From Penaeus vannamei (lineage: Eukaryota; Arthropoda; Malacostraca; Decapoda; Penaeidae): a stretch of 64,000 nt of DNA. The notes under the pieces are model-generated. The model was not told where the DNA came from. It was given only the letters and a program-made list of their open reading frames with translations, and did not search any database. The stretch covers positions 19,702,265 to 19,766,264 of the forward strand of contig NC_091578.1 in assembly GCF_042767895.1 (NCBI RefSeq). The letters run 5' to 3'. The first letter of the stretch is position 1. Every line of letters begins with the position of its first letter. A program made the position numbers and the translations under genes. This document shows, one piece after another, positions 46,979 to 58,500 of the stretch.

Positions 46979-49900
46979 ATGTCGCTGAAGACAACTCCTA
47001 GTGAAGCGAAAGAAAACGCCGAAACTCCTTCCATCCACGCTGTAGCAGTGAAGCTGTCCCCCTTTTGCCCACAAGAAGCTACATCCTGGTTCCGGCGGGC
47101 AGAAATCCAGTTTCACCTGAGAAGAGTCAAAGACCCCCGAACGAAGGCAGACTAAGTGTTGGAGGCAATCCCCGAGCAGTTATTCCCTCGTGTTGCCGCA
47201 TGGCTGGACAACCAGGACCAGAACCAAGACGTCGAATATGAAAACTTGAAGAGTTACCTTCTACAAGAGTTCACTCTCTCCGTCAGCGCCCGTGCCCAAA
47301 AGCTCCTGAGTCTTCCCCATATACCTCTGGGAGACACAACAGCACATGCAGCATGGAACGGGATGCAGGCTCTCGCTACACTCCCTGACCTCGACCCTAC
47401 CACCAACAAACCACGGCGTGTGGACTTGATGCGAGAGCTGTGGCTGCAGCGCCTTCCCCCCTCTGTAAGATCTGCCCTGCATGAAGCCGACGAAAGTCGG
47501 AGCAGGGGCCCACAAGTGCCTACCTGGATGCCAGTGACCAAAAAAACGTGTAATGGGGCCACCACTCCCCGCTAAGGTGGCAACCCAGAACCCGAGATGC
47601 GGGAACGTCAACGCACTTGACAACTCAGCATCGGGCTTCTTTATTACGGACTCCCTATCTGGTCGCAAATTCCTCGTGGATACAGGCGCATTCCGTTCTC
47701 TGTTCCCAGCCACAGCAGAAAACAAAACTCGTTCCTGGACACGATCATCAAATGTCAAACTTGTTGCAGCCCCATCCCAATGTACGGTATCCAGACTATA
47801 GCCATTCAAGCCGCCGGACGCAGCTTCACTTGGGACTTCATCATTGCTGATGTTAAGACACCTCTTCTGGGAGCAGACATCCTCGGGCACCACGGACTAC
47901 TCGTTGATGTCGCCAATCGTAGACTATTGGACGTAACAACCTTCTGCTCTACACCCCTAGGTTCCAATCATCAGTACACAGATATCTGCACTGTGAGAGC
48001 AGATACCCCTTACGACAGCCTCTGCAAAGAGTACCCAGACGTTTTTCGACCAGAACTCCGTCAGCAGCCTGGACAGCCAGCCAAACATGGAATATTCCAT
48101 TACGTCAAAACGACAGGCCCTCCGGTACACTCAAAATTCAGGCTTTTATCTCCAGAGAAGCTTCAAGCAGCTAAACAAGCTTACTCCGAAATGGAACAGA
48201 TGTGCATCTGTCAAAAGGCATCAAGTCCCTGGGCATCTCCTCTGCATCTTGTGCGGAAACCCGAAGGCACCTTGCGACCATGTGGTGACTATAGGCGTCT
48301 TAACCTGATCACAGAACCAGACCACTATCCTCTTCCCAACATGGCGGACCTAACCTCTAACCTTCATGGTGCCAAGGTTTTCTCTAAACTCGACCTCCTG
48401 AAAGGCTACTTTCATGTACCAGTATACCCTGAAGACATACCCAAAACAGCAATCATTACACCTTTTGGCACTTACACCTTTAATTTCTCCACATTTGGCC
48501 TACGAAATTCAGGGGCTACCTTCCAATGCATGATGGATGGCATTCTCGGAGACCTTCCCTTTCGCGCCTGCTATGTTGATGATACCCTCATCTTCTCAGG
48601 AGACCCCAACGAACATCTCCAACACTCGTGCGTCAAGACAAATGTCAATTTGGTGCCACATCCGTGGAATTTCTCGGGCACAAGATTTCGCCAACAGGCG
48701 TCTCACCCCTTCCAAGTAAGGTAGACGCAGTTTCACGATTTCCCCCACCAACCACTATCAAAGGACTCCAAGAATTTGTCGGCATGGAAAATTACTACCA
48801 TCGTTTCCTTTCAAAGATTGCACACATCATGGAACCACTTTACAACTCCCTTGCCGGCAAACCAAAGAAATTGGAGTGGGGACCTGAGCAACAAAAAGCG
48901 TTCGAGACCACCAAGATTGCCCTTGCATCAGCTACAACTCTCACCTTCCCCACACCAGGCATTCCACTTACCCTTACCACAGACGCAAGCTCCATTGCTG
49001 TTGGGGCAGTCGTTGAACAGACCATAAGGGGTAAAACACATCCTCTTGGTTTTTTCAGCAGAAAGCTACGTCAAGCAGAGGTGAGATACAGCACTTTCGA
49101 CCGCGAACTACTCGCTGTTTATCTTGCGGTGCGTCACTTTAAACATCTCTTAGAAGGCAGCGCATTCACCATCCTCACAGATCACCAGCCACTGGTACAT
49201 GCTTTTTCCAAACCTGGTGATGCTTGGTCGGACAGACAACAGCGACAACTCTCCAGCATCGCCGAGTTTGGCTGCTCTATCAAATATACACCAGGGAGTA
49301 TGAATCCTGTACCTGACGCACTATCAAGGGTGGAAATAAACTCTATAAACCTCGGAATTGACTACAATGAAGTAGCAAAGATGACCCAGAGACTACAGAA
49401 TACCACACAGCCATCACTAGCCTGCAGTGGAAAGATGTTCACATTGGAGGCGAAGGCCGCACCATTCTGTGTGATGTAAGGACAAGTCGCCCACGCCCCC
49501 TTATCCCAAAATCTTTCCGCCGAAAAATCTTCAACCTCATCCATGGTCTATCACACCCGTCTGGACGAACAACTGCTCGTCTGATGAAGGATAAATTCAT
49601 CTGGCACGGAATGAACAAAGACATCAAACAGTGGGCTCGATGCTGTGTTGCCTGCCAGATGAACAAAGTAAGTCGTCACACTGAATCTGGCACAGGAGAA
49701 TTTCGGCAGCCCATGCGCCGGTTTGGACATCACGTCGATGTAGTGGGACCCCTTCCACCTTCAGACGGCGCTCAGTATCTATTCACTGCTACAGAGCGCT
49801 CCACGCGCTGGCCGGAGGCAATCCCATGCAACACACCACTGCCCGAGACTGTGCAGAAGCTCTATTACACGGATGGATCAGTCGTTTTGGCGTTCCAGAC

Positions 49901-50678
49901 GACATTACCTCTGACCGCGGACCTGCCTTCACATCTCAACTTTGGACATCTTTAGGAGAACTGATGGGATCAACTATCCATCACACCACCTCATACAGCC
50001 CAGAAGCGGTCCCATCGTACTCTGAAAGCAGCGTTAATGGCGCGCTGCACTAAATCAGACTGGAAAGCTCAACTTCCCTGGGTTCTTCTCGGGATCCGAA
50101 CATCCCCAAAAGAGGGATTACAAGTTTCCCCTGCTGAAATGGTGTTTGGGGAAGTCCTCACTGTTCCAGGGGAGTTCTTCCCGAGTCTAGATACCCCTAC
50201 AGATTCTGAGCACCTCACCAAACTACGCCATGCTGTTGAGAAGTACCGACCATGCACTCAGACGCACTCAACATCTCCTTCACAATACCTTCCCAAGCTG
50301 ATCCACAGCTGCAAATATGTATTCGTAAGAAATGACGCTCACAGGTCACCCCTCACCCGCCCGTACCGCGGGCCATATGCTGTCTTGGAGCGTAACCCCA
50401 AGGCATACCGTCTCAGCATTGGTGGGAAGAGCGACTGGGTATCCATTGACCGCTTAAAGACTGCGTACCTGGAAGAAAAGGAACCTACACCAACCACGCC
50501 TCTGGCCGATAACCCAGCTCACACCGTACCTCCTTCAAATGCACCTGCCCATGTCTCACATCCTGAAGATAAACCCTTTCAAATCTCCTCGCGTTCTGGT
50601 CGACTAATTCGCCAACCCAACCGATCGACCTCTAACAAGCCATGGATTTTCTTTCGGGGGGAGTATTATAACATTTAA
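46979..50678 (+). pseudogene. Gypsy-B gag-pol, copy 2
   Basis: ATG 46979, 13 nt after the primer site. Single gag-pol frame: gag with SPFCPQEATSWFRRAEIQF, protease VDTGAFRSLF, RT PLHLVRKPEGTLRPCGDYRR and CYVDDTLIF, RNase H TTDASSIAVGAVV, integrase with LIHGLSHPSG, CVACQMNK, DVVGPLPPSDG and SDRGPAF-type blocks, C-terminal PYRGPYAVLERNPKAYRLS. Defects: TAA near 47153 (Tyr in copy 1), a loss of about 215 bp near 47494 that removes the gag Cys/His motif, a loss of about 48 bp near 48626 in RT, and frameshifts near 49377 and 49830. The last codons lie in the 3' LTR. Confidence 0.87.
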
Positions 50679-50953
50679 GTTACCCCTAAAATAACAATTA
50701 CATAAAGAAAGACTGAACAAAACAATCGTGTAAAGTGCAGTGTACACTTCAACTGAAATTTAACATTTTGTTAATTGTGTTATGTAAAAATAAAATGTTT
50801 CATAAAGACAAACAATTACATAAATTAATAATATTGTTTATTTTACATAATTATGTTGGTACATTTACATAATCATCATAGCTATGTAATATGTACTTTT
50901 ATTCCAAGATAAAGTTGGATTCGATTGAATACGCTTCTTCTTGATTGCTCACA
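50667..50953 (+). repeat. Gypsy-B 3' LTR
   Basis: Starts TATAACATTT (terminal G changed to A) after the purine run GGGGGGAG and ends GCTCACA. GGAC follows. Confidence 0.93.
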
Positions 50954-53216
50954 GGACGAGTAGGGAGCAAGACACTTTTCCTTTTCTTCCGCTTACCATT
51001 ATATTTCTTTTTCCAGAGCCCCGGCGGGATGCATGCTGCCCTCTGTTGATTACCAGTCCGTCCTGTAACATAACCCTGTATGACTTGGATCCTAACACGC
51101 TTGCAGCCTGTTCTTTTTCAGAGCCTTCCCTTCATCCAGCCCGTGGAGTGGGGAATACCCTTGACGGTAGTCAACCCGACGACACATTACTAATCCCATC
51201 TTCCCCCTTCTAATGTTCAGTCGCCCTGTTTCTTCTACTTATTTCGTTCTTAACTATTTCTACTTTTCAGATCATCTCCAGATGGACGACGGCAGGGCCC
51301 AGCAGCCAGCTTCTGTCCTGTGGAATGATCCTGTTCTCTCGTTTCACACCCGCCCTTGAGCCACGCGGGTTTTCTCGCCTTCTGCCTTCGTTTCTGGCAG
51401 GGTCGCGCTTTCGTCCTGAACGTCTGCAAAAACCCTGTACAGATAAGATTTTCTCTGAGTTTGGCCAAGCTATGGCTTGTTTTCACACCCCGATCGACAG
51501 TGTCCCAGAGCTGAGCTCGGTCTACGCTCTTTCCCCATGACGGGAACGTAGAGGTGGTTCTCTGTAAAGACCTGTAGGAATTTAACTTTTCTACGGAGTA
51601 TTCCTGTAAATAGCTCCCTTTCCTATCGTCCTCTTAATCTTCTTCTCTGCCTTTCCTATCAGTGTAGTCTAGTGTAACACCAGGTTTGGGTTATTTTAGC
51701 GCATTGTCTTATTTTAACTATTTTTGTGTAAACTTTTGTATGTTTTGTTTGCCGAAAGATTTTGAGTTTCAGCCTCTTAATCAGGTGTTTCCCTCTTCGT
51801 TTTGTTCTTTTAATTTGCATGTTGTGCATATGTTCTTAACTTTAAGTTTGTTTGTTTTTCATAGTTTTATGATAATTTTAAGATGTTTGTTTTCTTAATA
51901 ATATTTTACCGTCGAGGTTCCGCTCCCAGCTTCTCAGAGCAATGTCCATGCAGAGCTGTCAGGACCGAGCCCATGACTTCCAAGGAGGTCTTTTATTGGG
52001 GTAAGCTCTGTTGACACCCTTTACAGATCGCCTGAGAAAGCGGTAATTATACATACGGAGACATTGCCTCCCACTACACCCACTAATTCATTAATTTTAA
52101 GTCAGATCCTCCACCGGATCCGATCGGCGCAGCCAGATGGTCGGCTTCGCATTATAACATTTATGGTTGTGTGTTACTTATGCACTTCATAATGCAGTGT
52201 GTGTTAGAACACGCCAGGCCCCAAAAATAAACCCAGTATGTCTAATACACTCTTGTGTCCGCAGACATGGACGACGACGCTTCGAGGGCTCCAAAGGGTT
52301 CCACCCCTTTGGTCTAAGGCGATTCGTTCGCCAGCTCTCCTTACACAGGTGATGGTGCCATGCTGATAACGGCTCCAGCTGATCTTCCGCACTGGTGTGC
52401 GGGCGCACTCATATGTGCCCCCGCAGTTCTGACCGTACCTGGCGTGCGGGCGCGCTCCCCATGCGCACCCGCCTTCCGATGGACCGCACTGGCGTATGGG
52501 CGCGCTCCCAATGCGCATCCGCCTTCCGATGGACCGCACTGGCCTGCGGGCGCGCTTCCCATGCGCACCCGCCTTCCGATGATCCGCACTGGCGTGCGGG
52601 CGCGCTCCCCATGCGCACCCGCCTTCCGATGATCCGCACTGGCCTACGGGCGCGCTCCCCATGCGCACCCGCCTTTCGATGGACCGCACTGGCCTACGGG
52701 CGCGCTTCCCATGCGCACCCGCCTTCCGATGATCCGCACTGGCCTGCGGGCGCGCTCCCCATGCGCACCCGCCTTCCGATGATCCGCACTGGCGTGCGGC
52801 CGCGCTCCCCATGCACACCCGCCTTCCGATGATCCGCACTGGCGTGCGGCCGCGCTCCCCATGCGCACCCGCCTTCCGACGATCCGCACTAGCGTGCGGG
52901 CGCGCTCTTCATGCACACCCGCCTTCCGATGATCCGCACTGGCGTGCGGGCGCGCTCCCCATGCGCACCCGCCTTAGGATGGATCCTCCCTGAGATGTTC
53001 GCCGACGTGATGGTCTTCGCCCTTTACACTTCGTCAGAGCCGACCGTTTCTCTGGTTCCTGAAACCCTTCGGGCGCCTTTCCTTCTGTCTCTCGATCGTA
53101 CCTCACGAGAGATGGAACGAGTACCTCGCAGACACACCTGTTGTTTAAGGAGTCTCTCCTGCGATACTCGTCTTACTCGTCCCCTACTTAGGCGACGCAC
53201 TGCCCTGGGGAGGTTT
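50954..53216 (+). other. Gypsy-A copy 2, 3' untranslated region
   Basis: About 2.26 kb between the A pol stop (TAG near 50961) and the right LTR. Pyrimidine-rich in the first part, then the minisatellite. ORFs of 60-90 codons (50941-51213, 51325-51540, 51686-51898) have no recognisable domain and no clear envelope features. GGGGAGG at 53207-53213 before the LTR is the likely polypurine tract. Confidence 0.65.
52391..52975. repeat. GC-rich 50-bp minisatellite, copy 2
   Basis: About 11-12 copies of the same 50-bp unit as 31311-32240, without the 300-bp duplication of copy 1. It lies inside the element and is flanked on both sides by A sequence common to both copies. Confidence 0.93.
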
Positions 53217-53832
53217 TGTAGTGTACGGCTGCGTACGTCCCGACTCTAAGGATGATGTCATCTCCATGAACCTCGGCCAACGCATCACGAGCCGCCGGAG
53301 ACGAAGTCCCCGCCATGTGCCACGTGCGGTTACATCCCTCAAACGTATTTTTTTTTTTTTTTCACCTGCGACTGAGTCCCGCAGGATTTCTTATTCATTT
53401 ATTTATTTGATTTTTACGTTCAGCCATCAGTCAAGAAGGACTGTGGTGATGTGAACTTTGTTATTTTTATAACCATGAACGTAATTCTAACCAAGTCTCA
53501 CTATTTTTATGGCGTTGAAGTCGCCAAGCCAAACTATTTATTTATTTTTAAACATGAATATTGTAAATATGTTATGGTCGAAATGCACACACCTTTGTCT
53601 ACCTTTCCATGACTGAAAATGCCTGTAACTCCCTAGTGAGTGCAATTTGCTCCCAAAATAAACATCATACCATCATAGAGCTTTTACTCAACTCCAGTCA
53701 GAATAATTCATAATCTTACCACCACTAAAGTTCTGGTTCTGATCAAGGTTAGATGCCTAAATCTTTCTCAGACTCGGGTCTCTTAAACAGCCCATTGCTG
53801 GTTGCTCTGACACCACGCAACCCTTGAAAGGC

Positions 53833-53838
53833 TATAAA
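53833..53838 (+). promoter_or_regulatory. TATA box candidate in Gypsy-A right LTR
   Basis: TATAAA within GGCTATAAAAAGGC. Homologous positions in the other A LTRs read TGTAAA, so it may be a private change rather than the ancestral promoter. Confidence 0.35.
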
Positions 53839-54258
53839 AAGGCTAGATAAATCAGAGAATATTAAGCTGATATCAAAAGAACAGATCCATTTTGCTATAC
53901 CTGTGTTCCCGCTCCCAGCAGGCGGATGCTCAAACCGAAGGGAAGAAGAATAATTCTATGATCTTGCTTTTTTCTTCCAAACACGTCCACGCAGACGCTC
54001 AGCCTACGCTATCTCCCTTTTCACATCTACACACTTACACATCCAACATTCAGCACACACATTCTGTACTTTCCTTCCACCCTTCTCTGATACAACACCC
54101 ACACCCACTTACACGACATACAGGGTTCCCGAACCTACTAATCGGGTGGTGGCAGCGTGCCGTAGGCCTGGAACCTTACATCTGTTCACTACAGACGAAT
54201 CTTTCCCTTGAGCAAAAACCATATTCTCGGTTGAGCCCGGACTCAACCAGACCACTTA

Positions 54259-55501
54259 GGCCCGTACTTTTAAAACCTTCGCCAGTGCTGGCGTTCACCT
54301 GGCGAAGCTTCGCCAGGCGAACCTTTGAGTGAGGGAGGCCTTACTTTTAAACCCAACGTTCGCCAGGCGCTAACATCTTGCATTCCCGCTAAATCTAGCG
54401 CAAATTTGTTTACATCTGCAGTGCACATAACATAACCTAAACTTAATTATTAACCTCGAGAGAAGACGAAAATGTTGTTTCCACAATAGTCTCACTTTAT
54501 ACTATAACAAAGGAGTTAAAATTTAACTTTATGCTATAACAAAGAAGTTGAAAATATCTTTATACTATAACAAAATTAACTTTATACTTTATTCTATACT
54601 ACACTTTATACTATAACAAGGTTAACTTTATGGCCCGTACTTTAAAAACCTGCTTTTTCTCGCGTTCTTTTTTTTCATTCGCCGAAGCGCTAGATTTAGC
54701 AGGAATCCAAGATGTTAGCGCCTGGCGATCCCTTTCGTTCGCCAGGCCTGGCGAACACCTGGCTTGGGTTTAAAAGTAAGGCCTCCCTCACTCAGATGTT
54801 CGCCTGGCGAAGCTTCGCCAGGCGAACGCCAGCATTGGCGAAAGGTCTTAAAAGTACTTTATACTATACTATATCAACCTTATACTTTTATACAAAAAAT
54901 AACTTTATACTTTAACAAGAGTTAAAAAATTACTATTTTACTATTCCTAACTGATGTAAGATATTGAACTGTAGGCCTACAAGGGTATCATTAAAGACGC
55001 CTCATTATAGGGCGGTGGAGCACTACAGCTATGTTTCTATAGCCAAAAGTAAACATGCCGCCATAAAAAACACTTCTGGTAATATTTGTGAAAAGAACAT
55101 TATCCTTACAACCAAAATAACAACCTAAACCAAAATAAGTCATCTCGGGGGTGGGGGGTTGGAATATAGCTGATGTCTTGAGCTATCGACTGGAACATCG
55201 AAGGTCTTGAAAAAATACGTATATACGTTATTTCATAATAAATTATGATTTTAAGATATTTTATAATTTCAATGTGATTCCTACATCCTATCATACACAA
55301 ATATGTTCCTAATTTATAACTTGAAAGCAAGAAAATGGTATTCAAACAGCTCTCGCGCCTTTGCTTCGCCAGGCTGTTCCAATATGATCTTTCGCCAGCC
55401 CTGGCGAACGTTCGCCAGGCATGATTTTAAAAGTATGAAATTCCAGATCGCCCGGCGAAACCTGTCGCCAGCCCTGGCGAAAGGTTTTAAAAGTACGGGC
55501 C
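54259..55501. mobile_element. Non-autonomous fold-back DNA transposon (Harbinger-like by TTA duplication)
   Basis: The ends are GGCCCGTACTTTTAAAACC and its reverse complement, and TTA is repeated at 54256-54258 and 55502-55504. Removing it restores the LTR sequence of the other copies. Internally, 54259-54410 is inverted at about 54690-54857, with a 30-bp perfect palindrome at 54798-54827 and a 20-bp one at 54298-54317. A second GGCCCGTAC start at 54632 suggests that two related elements are joined or nested. No transposase ORF. A 3-bp TWA duplication is typical of PIF/Harbinger; the family is inferred only from that. Confidence 0.8.
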
Positions 55502-55532
55502 TTAAAATCTACTGGGTCTATGCCCCGCTACA

Positions 55533-58500
55533 ATTATCATTATCATTCTCATTATTATTGCAGTTATAATAATTATTATTGCCATTTTTATCATTATAAC
55601 TATTTATATAATGATAATAGCAATAATGATGATCTTAAAATTAATAATGACAATAATAAAAATTATAATGACAATGATAATGATGTTATTATTTCTATTG
55701 CCATTATTAGTATGGAAATTATTGGAATAGAGTTAATTATTGCTATTATTGCAGTAATTCTCAAGATTATCATTATAATTATGACTTTATCATTATTATC
55801 CTTATTATTGTCATTATCATCATAATTATCATCATTATTGTCAGTAATAATGAAATCATCATGGAAATTATCATAATTACCTGAATTAATGTTAAAATCC
55901 TTATAATTACCATTAAAAAGCGAAAAGTTTTTTTTTTTTTGACGTTTCTCTCAAATGGCTGTAATACGCTAGATTTTGCAGTTTTTTTCGACGTTTGGGA
56001 TTTTATTACTTCTGGCCTTTATTTCATTATAAATGGGCTGAATGATAATAATCATCATTATTATCATTACTGTCATCAATTTTATGATTATTATCATTAT
56101 AGTCATTATCATTATGATTATCATTATTATCATCATTATTGCAGTTATAATAATTATTATGCTAATTATTATTGCTATTTTTAGCATTATGACTATTTAT
56201 ATAAAGAAAATAGTAATAATGATCTTAGAAATAACAATGAAAATAATAATAATTATAATGACAATGATAATGATGTTATTATTATTTCTATTGCCATTAT
56301 TAGTATGGAAATTATTGGACTAGAGTTAATTATTGCTATTATTGCAGTAATTCTCAAGATTACCATTATAATTATGACATTATCAATATTATCATTATTA
56401 TTGTCATTATCATCATAATTATCATCATAATTATCATCATTATTGTCAATAATAAAGGAATCATCATGGAAATCATCATGATTACCTGAATTAATGTTAA
56501 AATCCTCACAATTACCATTAAAAAGCGAAAGGGTTTTTTCGACGTTTCTCTCAAAAGGCTGTAATACTCTAGATTTTGCCGATTTTATTACTTCTGGCCT
56601 TTATTTATTTATTTATCTATTTATTTATTTATTTATTCCATTATAAATGGAATGAATTATAATTTTTGTCATCATTATTATCATTACTGTCATCATTTTT
56701 ATTATTATTGTCTTTATAGTCATTATCATCATGATTATCATTATTATTATCATCATTATTTCAGTTATAATAATCTTAGAAATAATAATGACAATAATAA
56801 TAATTATAATGACAATGATAATGGTGTTATTTCTATTGCCATTATTAGTATGGAAATTATTGGAATAGAGTTAATTATTGCTATTATTGCAGTAATTATC
56901 AAGATTATCATTATAATTATGGCTTTATCATTATTATCTTTATTATTGCCATTATCATTGTTATTATCATCATAATTATCATCGTTATTGTCAATGATAA
57001 AGGAATCATCAGGGAAATCATCATAATTACCTGAATTAATGTTAAAATCTTAATAATTATCATTAAAAAGCGAAAAGGGTTTTTTCGACGTTTCTCTCAA
57101 AAGGCTAGATTTTGCCGTTTTTTCGACTTTTGGGATTTTATTACTTCTGGCCTTTATTTCATTATAAATGGACTGAATGATAATTATTATCATTATTATC
57201 ATTACTGTCATCATTTTTGTGATTATTATCATTATAGTCATTATAATCATGATTATCATTATTATTATCATCATTATTGCAGTTATAATAATTATTATGC
57301 TAATTACTATTGCTATTTTTATCATTATAACTATTTATATAATGATAATGGCGATAATGTTGATCTTAGAAATAATAATGACAATAATCATAATTCTGGT
57401 GATATTATTATTTATATTGCCATTATTAGTATGGAAATTATTGGAATAGAGTTAATTATTTTTATTATTGCAGTAATTATAAAGATTATCATTATAATTA
57501 TGACTTTGTCATTATTATTGTCATTATCATTGTCATTATCATCATAATTATCATAATTAATGTCTTATAATAAAGGAATCATCATGGAAATCATGATGAT
57601 TACCTGAATTAATGTTAAAATCATCATAATTAACATTAAAAAGCGAAAAGGTTTTTTTCGACGTTTCTCTGAAATACTACTTCATTATCATTATTATTGT
57701 CATTATCATTGTCATTATCATCATAATTATCATCATTATTGTCAATAATAAAGGAATAATCATGGAAATCCTCATAATTGCCTGAATTAATGTTAAAATC
57801 CTGATAATTACCATTAAAAAGCGAAGAGGGTTTTTTTTCGACGTTTCTCTCAAAACGTTGTAATACGCTAGATTTTGCAGTCTTTTTTCGACTGTTGGGA
57901 TTTTATTACTTCTGGCCTTTATTTAATTGTAAATGGACTCAATGATAATTATCATCATCACTATTATCATTACTGTCATCATTTTTATGATCATTATAAT
58001 TATAGTCATTATCATCATGATTATCATTATTATTATTATCATTATTGCAGTTATAATAATTATTATGCTAATCATTATTGCTATCTTTATCATTATAACT
58101 ATTTATATAATGATAATAGCAATAATAATGATCTTAGAAATAATAATGACAATAATGACAATTATAATGACAATGGTAATGATCTTATTATTTCTATTGC
58201 CATTATTAGTATGGAAATTACTGGAATAGAGTTAATTATTGCTATTATGGCAGTAATTATCAAGATTATCATTATAATTATGACTTTATCATTATTTTCA
58301 TTATTATTGTCATTGTCATCATAATTATTATTATTGTCAATAATAAAGGAATAATCATGAAAATCATCATAATTGCCTGAATTGATGTTAAAATCCTCAT
58401 AATTACCATTAAAAAGCGAAAAGGTTTTTTTCGACGTTTTTCTCAAAAGGCTGCAATACGCTAGATTTTGACGTTTTTTCGACTACTGGGATTTAATTAC

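Larger units (their letters stand above)
46669..50953 (+). mobile_element. Gypsy-B copy 2, complete LTR retrotransposon
   Basis: 5' LTR 46669-46954, primer-binding site, gag-pol 46979-50678, purine tract, 3' LTR 50667-50953, GGAC duplication. About 4.3 kb with short LTRs of 286-287 bp. The LTRs differ by 9 substitutions and 2 small indels over about 284 aligned bases, so it is not a very recent insertion. Confidence 0.95.
41205..55532 (+). mobile_element. Gypsy-A copy 2, LTR to LTR, with nested Gypsy-B and a DNA transposon
   Basis: Both LTRs are present (41205-42268; 53217-55532, the latter interrupted). ATTAT at 41200-41204 and 55533-55537 is the target duplication, and reversed satellite continues in phase on the right. 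Without B (about 4.29 kb) and the fold-back element (about 1.25 kb) the element would be about 8.8 kb. The coding region has several deletions, so the element is dead. Confidence 0.92.
53217..55532 (+). repeat. Gypsy-A copy 2, right LTR, split by a DNA transposon
   Basis: TGTAGTG at 53217, colinear with the other A LTRs to 54258, resumes at 55502 and ends GCTACA at 55532. A clear TATAAA at 53833-53838 stands where the other three LTRs have TGTAAA. Confidence 0.9.

Noticed and set aside
50941..51898. Possible envelope gene after Gypsy-A pol
   Set aside because: Only short unrelated ORFs, without a signal peptide, cleavage site or membrane anchor arrangement, so I do not call an envelope or an endogenous virus.
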